Positions 27,289 through 36,900 of a DNA stretch of 64,000 bases are shown piece after piece (position 1 is the first letter of the stretch; every line of letters starts with the position of its first letter). The position numbers were made by a program, and so were the translations under genes. The DNA is from Drosophila pseudoobscura (Eukaryota > Arthropoda > Insecta > Diptera > Drosophilidae): the NCBI RefSeq assembly GCF_009870125.1, contig NC_046683.1, forward strand, positions 46,391,869 to 46,455,868. The letters are read 5' to 3'. Below the pieces are notes generated by a model. That model was given only the letters and a program-made list of their open reading frames with translations. It was not told where the DNA came from and made no database searches.

Positions 27289-27840
27289 ATGTCGCAGCCC
27301 GATAGCGTGGAGAGTAAGCAAGCTGCGCCCCAGGAATGCAGAGATTGCAGCGGTCAACAGCCACCTGCCACATCCGTAGAGGTGGAGGACATGGGTACTC
27401 CTGCGCTGGAGAAGCTCATACGCAAGGCTAACATAGCCCAGAAAATGCTGCAGGATGTGCTGAAGCAACTGGAGAAGCAACAAGTTACTCCGGAATCTCG
27501 ACGGGATGGAAAGCATAGGAGGGAGCACCGAGTGTCGAAGCACCGACATTCTGCTGGAGGTAAACGACACAAGGGTCATGATCCTGCCACTCTTTCGTTT
27601 TCCAGCTCCAACAGCGATGGCAGTGTGAGCGACTGCGAGCTGATTGCTGTATCGGAGGAGAGGACTTCCAGACGGCGACACATTCGTGACGATCGCAAGC
27701 GGGATCGTTCCCGCTCTCGTGGTCGCTCCCGTGGTCACTCTCGTGGCCGATCCCATGGCCGTTCTCGTTCCAGGTCCTACACAAATCCCCGACGACCCAC
27801 TGCCTTGCCTTTGGCATTGCCCGTTCGGATTTCAGCGTGA
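27289..27840 (+). CDS. RS-rich basic coiled-coil protein, copy 1 (unknown family)
   Basis: Intronless, 183 aa, start at the first ATG about 113 bases downstream of the predicted TSS. I do not recognise the family. The N-terminus has a CxxCSG motif (C17, C20) and a VEVEDMG box (30-36). An amphipathic, probably coiled-coil helix covers 40-64. A basic His/Arg stretch (71-97) and a Ser-rich acidic segment (102-125) follow. An RS/RG/RSH-repeat domain (137-164) and a short PALPL-containing end close the protein. RS domains typify splicing factors, but no RRM is present; a sperm chromatin protein or a splicing co-factor are both possible. AATAAA-type signals lie near 27895-27912. It differs from copy 2 at only two residues (D5/N5 and Q23/K23). 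Confidence 0.8.
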   Translation: MSQPDSVESKQAAPQECRDCSGQQPPATSVEVEDMGTPALEKLIRKANIAQKMLQDVLKQLEKQQVTPESRRDGKHRREHRVSKHRHSAGGKRHKGHDPATLSFSSSNSDGSVSDCELIAVSEERTSRRRHIRDDRKRDRSRSRGRSRGHSRGRSHGRSRSRSYTNPRRPTALPLALPVRISA

Positions 27841-28075
27841 GTAGCACCTGGTTGAGATCCATTATTACCCATTAAACGTATTTATGAAAAAATAACAATA
27901 AAATGCAATAAAAATTTAGAAATACATATACATATAACCTTTAATCCGATTTTTTATTTTATAGGGACTAGTGGTATATGCAAGGGCAGACCTTATGCGA
28001 TGATAATAAGTGTGGCATATTTTCATTGGCATCACGAAGCGTAATTGGCTCAAAAGAACCATAGAGTCAACTGTT

Positions 28076-28960
28076 ACGCTGATCGACTGCTCATAATGTT
28101 TGCGATCCACCAGCTTGTCTGTAGGACAAGGCTCATGGCTCTGGCAGCCGACCTCACGGGCGCGGACAGCGGCAGCGCACTGCCTGGGTCCAGATATCCA
28201 AGCACCTCTGTGTTAATGCTCCCCGCCGGTGTCTTTTCTTGTCCAACTTCACCTGCCCGGTCAGCACTTTGTTAATGTCATGCTTCGCCAACGCTCGTCC
28301 CCATCACTCCGGCGGAAAGCTCGTTCGTGGCCATCTGCATCAGTTGAAGATTTGTCTGATTGGACGGCAACTTCTGGCTGTCCACAAGGAAAATAGAGCA
28401 TTAAGTACAGCATTTTCCGATAGCCAGGACGCAACTTAAGGACACAATGAAGCTACTGGGAAGCCGGGTGATAAGAATGGGTTGGTCCTTCTCGACGGTG
28501 ACAACCATTACCTATATTATGGTTGTGGGCGACTGTACATTGGTGCATTTGCCTGGAAATTTAGCTATGCTGCTTCCAGACGTCATTGGCGATGATTAAG
28601 CACTTCCGTGCGGTCTCGTAGTTGAGTTGTTCCCGTACTCGGGATTTTCCCATTTTAGCACTCGGATGTGACTTTGTTCCTCGTATAAGCTGGGGATGAT
28701 GTCATAAGCTGGTGGTCTAAGTAGCCTGAGCGGTTCTCGCAGGTCCCAGAAGTTTCCTCCACATGGGCGGAAAACTTTTGCTGAACTCACGCGCGGTACA
28801 AGTGAGGGGAGCCAATCTATTATTGGTCGCCCCTGCCACTGCAGACGGAAATGGGTTGCACATTGCAGGAATCATGTATTATACTATTTTACACCAACGA
28901 TTTGGGGGCTATGAACGATTGGGGTTCAATGGTTTAAAAAATTACATTGTGTGACGAAAT
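28076..28960 (-). pseudogene. Degenerate coding-like block, unidentified
   Basis: On the minus strand several protein-like runs are broken by frameshifts and stops. They include FRPCGGNFWDLREPLRLLRP (about 28725-28775), REQLNYETARKCLIIANDVW (about 28575-28635), and runs near 28330-28400 and 28130-28210. The last joins a run that continues into the duplicated patch as VDSMVLLSQ. It may be a decayed retrocopy. I could not name the parent. Confidence 0.35.
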
Positions 28961-29664
28961 GATAACTATTGAATTATACAAAAATTAGGTTGCAGGCCTG
29001 GATGAGTAGATCACATCCTCGTACTTATAATTTATAAAACACCCCCAACAGCTTTCAATCAAAATGACCTTTCATAGGACTTTTTATTCGTGTCGATACA
29101 ATGGCTGTATTTGAAGATATGTGGAGTTCTATACCATTTTTATTGTTTCTTAAACTTTTCCATTTAAAAAAAGGTTTTTGGTTTGGCTATATTGTATTTT
29201 GAGACATTAAATCCCAACACTAATCATTAATATTATTCAAAGATTGCCAAAGGATTAATTTACTTAAAAATGTTTATCGGTTATATCATTGTCAATAGAA
29301 AGCGGATAGCAAATGGACAGAAAGGCAGCTTTGGGACAAAGTTCTTGTTAATACTATGATCAAAATTACCATCACAAATGAGATGAAAACTTATTTTTGG
29401 AGATATGAGCCCTTAAAGTTCCACTTTTTTATTCACATACTTCATCATTCGGTCTTTTAGTATAATGTTTTGTATTGTGTGAAATGGGTTGTCTGCAAAA
29501 ATCGAGTAACTTAACAATAAACACTATAGAAGGAATTGAATAGAAGTCCTGCCATCAATCCTACAAAAAGTGATAATTTCTTACCAATCTTCATAAAAAA
29601 TTCGATTACTTTCGTGCCGTTTTGCAGTTTTTGGGAACATTTGGGAGCAACGGTGGGAGCACAT
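28961..29664. other. AT-rich spacer between the two RS-gene units
   Basis: No gene or clear repeat structure seen. Present only between the two copies of the duplication. Confidence 0.5.
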
Positions 29665-29846
29665 GCTGCTTAATTCTTCAAATCAAACAAATTCCAAATT
29701 AATTAGTTTGTTTTTTATTTCAATTGTAATTGTAATCAATTACGTTTCTGGTGAAATTAGGCGAATTTCAAAACACGTGATAATTCTTCAAGAAGAACAA
29801 CAAATTTTCGCATGTCCATGAAATCATGCGATAAAAATAAACGCGA

Positions 29847-29970
29847 TGACGTCAGTATCAGCCTGACCGGTGGGCGTGCGAAGACTCACGTTTACAGAGC
29901 AAAAGCCGCGATAAGCTTGGCGCCAAAGTCGCGTATAAAAGGTTGGGCTGCGTTGGACAAGATATCATTT
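29847..29970 (+). promoter_or_regulatory. CRE-TATA-Inr promoter of RS gene 2
   Basis: TGACGTCA at 29847-29854, TATAAAAG at 29934-29941 and TCATTT at 29965-29970 (+1 near 29967), in the same arrangement as in copy 1. Confidence 0.7.
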
Positions 29971-30079
29971 GTTTGTGTTCGAGTGAAGCGGCAGCAGCAG
30001 CAGTAGCAGAAACAGCGAAAGCGTAGACAGTAAGGTGCTACTCGTATTCTAAATAAAACAGGTCAAAACTAGAGTGAAA

Positions 30080-30631
30080 ATGTCGCAGCCCAATAGCGTG
30101 GAGAGTAAGCAAGCTGCGCCCCAGGAATGCAGAGATTGCAGCGGTAAACAGCCACCTGCCACATCCGTAGAGGTGGAGGACATGGGTACTCCTGCGCTGG
30201 AGAAGCTCATACGCAAGGCTAACATAGCCCAGAAAATGCTGCAGGATGTGCTGAAGCAACTGGAGAAGCAACAAGTTACTCCGGAATCTCGACGGGATGG
30301 AAAGCATAGGAGGGAGCACCGAGTGTCGAAGCACCGACATTCTGCTGGAGGTAAACGACACAAGGGTCATGATCCTGCCACTCTTTCGTTTTCCAGCTCC
30401 AACAGCGATGGCAGTGTGAGCGACTGCGAGCTGATTGCTGTATCGGAGGAGAGGACTTCCAGACGGCGACACATTCGTGACGATCGCAAGCGGGATCGTT
30501 CCCGCTCTCGTGGTCGCTCCCGTGGTCACTCTCGTGGCCGATCCCATGGTCGTTCTCGTTCCAGGTCCTACACAAATCCTCGACGACCCACTGCCTTGCC
30601 TTTGGCATTGCCCGTTCGGATTTCAGCGTGA
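30080..30631 (+). CDS. RS-rich basic coiled-coil protein, copy 2 (unknown family)
   Basis: Intronless, 183 aa, collinear with copy 1 along its whole length: CxxCSG motif, VEVEDMG box, coiled coil, basic and Ser-rich segments, RS domain. Only two amino-acid differences from copy 1 (N5 and K23), and very few silent ones. This indicates a recent duplication or gene conversion. The frame is intact, so both copies are plausibly functional. Confidence 0.8.
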   Translation: MSQPNSVESKQAAPQECRDCSGKQPPATSVEVEDMGTPALEKLIRKANIAQKMLQDVLKQLEKQQVTPESRRDGKHRREHRVSKHRHSAGGKRHKGHDPATLSFSSSNSDGSVSDCELIAVSEERTSRRRHIRDDRKRDRSRSRGRSRGHSRGRSHGRSRSRSYTNPRRPTALPLALPVRISA

Positions 30632-30860
30632 GTAGCACCTGGTTGAGATCCATTATTATCCATTATACGTATTTATGAAAAAATAAGAATAAAATGCAAT
30701 ACAAATTGTTAAATATACAAGCTTTAATCCGATTTTCAATTTTGAGGGGACTAGTGGTATAAGCAAGCGCTTTCTGCCCGATGAGTTGATTATATGGTAT
30801 ATTTTTCTGTGTGTTTTCATTGGCATCACGAAGCGTTTTTGGCTCAAAAGAACCATAGAG

Positions 30861-31115
30861 TCAACTGGACCAGCAATCGCTTTGTGGAGGATAGTTAATA
30901 GAAGTGAAATTCTTCCATATTCCGTGCCTTCCAGATTCCGGCGTAGTCTTTGCCCTCTGGAGTTGTTTCAAGTGTGATCCCATGTCCTCAACCTCTACAG
31001 GTGCGTGACGGGGCAATAGTCCGCTGCAATTTCGGCAAGCTTTGGGTATCTTTCCATCGGCAGTTATCTTACGTGCTCCGCTAGCAGGTTGCAACATTTT
31101 TGGACTATTTTTCAT
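30861..31115 (-). pseudogene. Third RS-family copy, inverted, truncated and diverged
   Basis: An 84-codon frame aligned to the start of the RS proteins: KMLQPAS matches the MSQPDS start, ACRNCSG matches ECRDCSG, and VEVEDMG is identical. KQLQ...TPES matches the end of the coiled coil and the TPES that follows it. The middle of the coil is deleted and the basic and RS domains are absent. The frame runs into the edge of duplication copy 2. Upstream (31116-31301) there is homology to the family promoter. Probably a relic, though a short peptide gene cannot be excluded. Confidence 0.7.
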
Positions 31116-31200
31116 CTAATTCGAAGAGAATTGTTCTGGCTTAATCCGATTCCCTTGAAGAGACTAATTATACTGCTTAAAGCGATCAGGCATCTTAGGG

Positions 31201-31301
31201 CTTTTATAGGGAACTTTTTAACGTTATCGCAAAGTTTGCTCTGTAAATGTTTAGAAATCAGATGTCTAGCATTCGCAGACACGGCTATGCTGATGAGGTC
31301 A
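31201..31301 (-). promoter_or_regulatory. Relic promoter of the inverted RS-family copy
   Basis: Read on the minus strand: TGACCTCA (one mismatch from CRE) at 31294-31301, a conserved ttacagagcaaa block, and TATAAAAG at 31201-31208. CRE-to-TATA spacing is 86 bp, against 80 bp in copies 1 and 2. Confidence 0.6.
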
Positions 31302-31319
31302 TACTGCTGCTAATTTCCA

Positions 31320-33528
31320 TGAAAAATGCTGGGTATTTTATTTTATTTTTAAATATTTCTTATATTTTTTAAATGCTGTTGGTTTTTACATTAATAGTTT
31401 TATTTTGTAGTTGTTGTGCTAATTATATGTAAAACAAAAAAAAAATTGTTTTTCACTTATTATATTTGGTTTTTTTTTTTTGTTGTTGCTTCTCGTTTTG
31501 ATTGTGATCTATTAAGTAATTTCTCTTTTGATTTGTAGACTTTGCTGTTGTTTAATAAATTCGTAAAATTCGATGTGAATGTAATAAACCATTTCTTTGT
31601 ATCGTATAAATAAATTCATATAAAAAACGGACTAAACATCTGCAGCGCTAGTGCGGCAATATAAATAAAGAGTGCTCGGATCCCTGGATCTCTGTTGTTC
31701 TGCAGTAAATGGGACTCGAAAGAATTAATGCCCCATAAATTGCCTCAAGTGAACACCTTAATCTTCAGTTTGTCTTGTGGATTTAGTGGCTTACTTATTT
31801 ATTGTACTGGTATTGTATAATTTAAGAGAGCTTTGTCTAAAAACAAATTTTGGCACATGGTTCCGAAAGGGGTCTGATCTGTTCCTTATTTAATTCTGGC
31901 TGCGGTTGTGGTATGTGGTATTTGGTATATGGATTTCTTATGTATTCGTAGACTAGTTAAAATACAGCTATGTACTCGTATTATGTGGATTATTCGATAC
32001 AAACTAAGAGTTATATTAATTTGTAGTTTGCTTGTCTGCTCTTAACTTGGCGTTCTGTACTGCTGCTGCCTCTTGATTGAGTGTTTTGTAATATTTCAAA
32101 GTTTGATTACGATTTGGTATTTGATTCTACTTTCGCTTCACATTCTTTTCATTCTTTTAAAAAAAAATTATCTACAACTAGACGAACGACAGTTACTGTA
32201 ATGGAAACACTAATCGTGTCATATTATATATGAATACTGCTTCAGCTGGCGACACACTCGACATTGTACATATGTTACCTACTATATACCATATGTATGC
32301 ACATATGTACATATGTACTTCGAGCTACATTTAGTTAACATGTTCATTGTGATTTCTGTTGGTTTCCTTGGAGTCATGTCATGCATGCATCATTGTCAGT
32401 CCTTTTACGTGGTTGCCTTTTGGTTATTTACAAAATATATCAATATGTAGATTCGCTAACAACTAGATAAGTAGATCCTTCGCTTTTGTATATCTCGGTG
32501 TGCATATACATACGTACATACATATATGTGTGAGCATTATTTAGACATTCATACACACCCACATACATTTATAATCGTAAATCGTAAATATCCAATACAT
32601 ATAAATTTGTACACAGCATAGATCTGAGTTATGTCTTAGATTCCTCGCTTTCGCCCGATGCTAGCGCTAAAAACTCAAACCCACAGAACTACTTAGGAGT
32701 AGCAGCCTATAAAAAAAAGTATTCAGTACGAGTACGAGTACACACGATGAAAGACAGTTCGGGTACGGTACGAGTACAATTCGATACCTCTACAATACCA
32801 AGCTAGTATTCGATAGTTGAGTTGTTTTTTTGTTTTGTTTTTTTGCAGTTAGTAGTTTGAGTTACAGTTTCGAGTGATACACGCATTAGTTGTTATTAGA
32901 TGTTAATAGGTATGCTTAAAAGACTACGTTAGTATATGTATGTACATACAACATTTGTGGAAGTTCGACAACTGACCTGGGTTCTGGACACATGCCATAT
33001 ACATACACACATATATATATACATATATATGTACGAGTACGAGTACGAGTACGAGTATGTATGTACATACGTACGGGCATGCACAATCGTTAATACTTAG
33101 ATATAGTATGTGGGTACGAGTACGATTACGAGTACGATTATGACCTCTATATACGGGGTAGGAGAGAGATTGCAATGGGATGTGTTTTTTTGAGTATTCT
33201 CGTTTTGGATGGTTGTGCAGAATTTTGATATTGATTGTCCGAAAGTTTTCACTGTGTCATTGTGTGACTGGGGGGGAGGGAGGTTTCGTGAGGTTTTGGA
33301 TTGGCAAACTGGTTACGGGGTCAACCGGGTGAGAGGAGGCTCTGGGTTCAGGGAGTTCAGGGTGTTCAGGGTGTTCAGGGTTTCTGGGCAAGATAAAAAA
33401 TGCATTATAAAATGTACAAAAAAACGGCCCGGCTGCGGAATAGCTCAATTCCCTACTTTTTCCTGCTATTGCCTCGGGGCGGGGCCTCATCCTATGTGCT
33501 GATCCTGGGATCAGATCTTACCAATGTC
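31320..33528 (-). other. AT-rich region, probable long 3' UTR of Dscam2
   Basis: No coding exon. Many TTTATT/TTTAAT words read as poly(A)-like signals on the minus strand, for example around 31339-31352 and 31790-31800. It also holds ATGTAC/CATA palindromic simple sequence (32270-32320) and a GTACGA repeat (about 33031-33058, and again near 33115-33140). The extent of the UTR is inferred. Confidence 0.45.
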
Positions 33529-33940
33529 TCAGACGGATATCGAGTAATCCGATTTCTCGCTAAGCAATTTCTGGCCTGGAGCGGGTGAATGTTGTTGTGG
33601 GCGTGGTTGTTGCAATGGCTGCTGTTGCTGCGGTTGCGGCGACTTGGAATGCGCCCTCTTGTGTGGTGGCTGCTGCTGTTGGCGTTGCTGCTGCTGCTGC
33701 TGCTGGTGCTGCTGCTGCTGCTGCTGTTGGTGCTCCTGCTGCAACTGGGATGTGGTGGAGGAGGGGCGCGACCAGAGCGAGGATCGCTGGCCGAGCTTTA
33801 GCTTCTTGATCGTGTCCACATCGCACTCCACCTCTGCCAGCTCGATGCGCTCGCCCAGCCCCTCCTCGGCGTGGTGGAAGGCACCGGGAGTGCACTCGGC
33901 CTGCAGCTGGAGCGGATGCAGCGTTCGCAGGATGCCAGCC
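33529..33940 (-). CDS. Dscam2: Dscam2 terminal exon with polyglutamine tract
   Basis: Acceptor cacatgcag|G at 33940, stop TGA at 33529-33531. It encodes AGILRTLHPLQLQAECTP, a conserved-looking acidic block, then a Gln/His run (about 33665-33745) interrupted by Arg, and ends in SDYSISV, which resembles a C-terminal PDZ-type ligand. The first base completes an AG|G arginine codon with the donor at 34961, so this exon fits only a phase-2 partner. Confidence 0.75.
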
Positions 33941-36900
33941 CTGCATGTGGAAGCGTGTGGAGGGGGACAAGACACAAGAGAGAGTCCAGAGTTGGTTGGT
34001 GAGAGTTGGTGCAAGAGCAACCACAGCTCAAGCTTTCAGTTAAGACTTAGTGGTTTTGTTGTTGTGGTGTTGGTGGTGGTGTGTGTCGGGCCAGATTAAT
34101 GGGCTCCCTCGGGTCCACACACCTCACCGTAGGCCAAGTCTCATGTCTGATCTATGGGATCCATGTAGGTGCAGGAGATCTCGCCGCTGTCGTAGCCGAA
34201 GCCACCACCGCCTCCAACTCCCCCGCCACCTATTCCCATGGCCATGGCCTCCCTGCCAACATATTCACTCCCCCCATTGGCCGTATCCTATTTGGGCAGC
34301 GTGGGCGCTGTAAAGAACTTGGACGAGAGCAGGGCCGTCGAGGGGTTCAGGAGCGTGCCGCTGCTGGCGGCGACGCCCTGATGGTGATGGTGGTGCGGTG
34401 GCTCATGCGCGGGCATAATGGACTTGTGTGGAATGGGTCGGAACTGTGAGGATGGGGGCATGCAAGTCACAGGCACAACGGATGCGAGGGGACTACCGAC
34501 AACGCCATCGAGGCCCACCAGCTCCTGTCCATTCACATGCATCGACGACGACGGGACGGACTCGAGCTGGTGGAGCTTGGGCGTGATCAAGAGGGGCTGC
34601 TGTTGCTTCAAACTACTACTGGTCTGGTTGGGGTTATGGTTCTGATTGTGGTTTTGGCTATTTATCTGCTGTTTGTGGAACTGTTTCTGTTGCTGTGTGC
34701 TGATCGATGGCGATTTGACCAATGTGGGTATGTGGCATTGTATGGAGTCTTGTGATTTGAAGGTGCTCGATATGGATTTCAGATTGCCGCCAACGCCGCC
34801 TACGCCGCCAACGCCGCGTGGAGATAGAATTTTGCTCGAGTTGCCGGATGATGTGGCTGTATTTGTGGCAGTGGTGTTTGTGGTGTTGTTGTTCATTTTG
34901 TTGCTGTTGTGGTGGCGCGGTGTGGTGTTGGTGGAAAACTGATATTGCTGATGATGATACCTGGAGCGACCGCGTCGTGGCAGTGACTTTTGCTCGGACA
35001 TTGGCGACAGGTCGGAGGATGTGCTTGATTGTGCTCCATGGTAGATGATGCCTGCAACACAACACAACGATACGGTCGGATCGGTTTGGTTCGGTTCGGT
35101 TCGGTTCGGAGCGAGAGGAAGAAAAGAACGGAGGAGAAAAGAAACGAAAATATCGGGCAGATAGAGAGAGTTGTTGTTCGGAATGGGGCACAAACAAAAC
35201 AGCTTAGCGCTAACTTAGGTCTAATCTTAGGGCTAACATAGTCTTGGTGTTGGTCTGATTCTGATTCTGATTCGGATTCGGATTCGTTTGGTGTTGATTT
35301 TGGTGCTGTGTCAGTGGATGTGGCATGTGTGGCATGTCTGCTGTACGACATACTACAGATAGGTTATCGAGATATTGTGATTTGGAAAGTGTTGAATTAG
35401 TCTAGAGTCTGCAAAAACAAAGCAACACAAGAAGAGAGCAGAGCTGGCAGATTACATCATTTCAAAGCCTCCAAAACAAAAGCTACATTGAGGGAGAGCA
35501 CTCCCTTAGAGGAACACATAAGACAATATTTAGATACATGGATTACAGGTGTGTTGTGCTCTCCCTCAATGTACAAGAGAAAGGAAAGCCAAATAATACG
35601 TTAGTTTCGATTATTTGAATGGAAAGGTTTTGCCACTTCCCATTCAAACCCATCCGATCAGAAAGAAAGAATAAATACGAGTACACTCGTATAACCTCAC
35701 GACATGAACTTACTGTGCTTGATCTTGCCCTCGTGCTGGTTGGAGGACTCGGTGCGACTGGAGGTCAACTGGTCCTGGTCCGACTCCGACTCCTCGCTCT
35801 CCGGCTCTGTCTTGCGCGAGTGGCGTCTTCGGTTCTTCGACTGCACATGGAACAGAGCAAAGGGAATTAGTGGGGTCTGTCTGCCGGTCGGCCGGTGGCT
35901 GAAACTAGCGACTACGGAAGCGCCTGGGGATGGAGCGCCTCTCGAAACGAACAAAGGATAACTCAAGATTGGAAGATTGGCAGGTGACACGATGCAGGGG
36001 GCAAGCACTCGCCCCCCTTCGTACGGCATACAATTATGGCATTGCAATTAAGGGATTCTCGGGAATATGGTATATCGGGGATAAAACAAAGGATAATCGA
36101 GCAGAACAACATAAAAAGCACGTTACATTATTACTGGGAAAAACACTAATTGTCGAACCACTGACAGAGGTACGAGTACAAAGAGACAAAGAGAGAGAGA
36201 GAGCTAAATCAAGGAAATGATTAAACAAACGCACGATATTATGAAACGGTGAGGTCTGATAATAATTATGAATTGTCTTTGGAGGACGTTGGTTGTGGTG
36301 GTGGTGGTGATGGGTGGTTGGTTTTAGTACCGCAGCTGGTGGTGGCGATGAACAGCCCTCGGCCAAGGCCCTCTCGTGGTACATGAACGAGTGCAGCAGC
36401 GTGTTGGCCGGCCCGCTGTGGTGCGGCTGGGACATATTGCCCGCCTCCGACAGCTGGAATGTGGCATACGGCGAGATGTCCTCGGAGGTTTCTGCGAAAT
36501 ATACCGAGAGACCGACCGGCGGCAATGAGACAGAGAGTGCTTTTTGAGATCGAGTGACAGCACTCCACTCCATGACATACCTGGAATCTTGTCATTGTTC
36601 TGCATGGACACCTTGTGGATGGTGGCGTAGTAGCGCTCACGCTGCGCTGCCTCCGAATTGGCCCGATTCTCCAGCGACTCCTTTTGTATTTGGTTGCTTT
36701 GCTCTGCGGGCGATGGAGCAGGGGGCAGAACTGAGTCAATTAGGAGAGTCACCTTACCCTTCCCGGCCGCCTCCTCCCCGCCTTTATACTTACTGTGCCT
36801 GTAGCAAATGATGACCATGGCGATGGTGCAGATCATGCCCGAGAGCGCCGCTATGCTGGGTATCAGCAGGTTGATGTTTCCATAGAAGACGGTCGGACCT

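Larger units (their letters stand above)
26870..28075 (+). repeat. Segmental duplication, copy 1 (holds RS gene 1)
   Basis: About 1.2 kb matching 29665-30866 in direct orientation at an offset near 2.79 kb. The match begins loosely around the gctaaattct block, becomes near-identical through promoter and gene, then decays in the 3' flank. It ends at a conserved patch finishing aaccatagagtcaactg. Confidence 0.85.
29665..30866 (+). repeat. Segmental duplication, copy 2 (holds RS gene 2)
   Basis: Direct partner of 26870-28075. It ends at the same aaccatagagtcaactg patch, after which the inverted third gene copy begins immediately. Confidence 0.85.

Noticed and set aside
33560..34099. Ala/Thr-rich and Leu/Cys-rich open frames over 33.56-34.1 kb
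   Set aside because: Shifted or opposite readings of the CAG repeat in the Dscam2 last exon.
34129..34130. Strong-looking donor CCTACG|gtgagg after the second Dscam2 tail stop
   Set aside because: In the supported frame it lies after TGA, and joining it to the terminal exon gives a wrong phase and an early stop.
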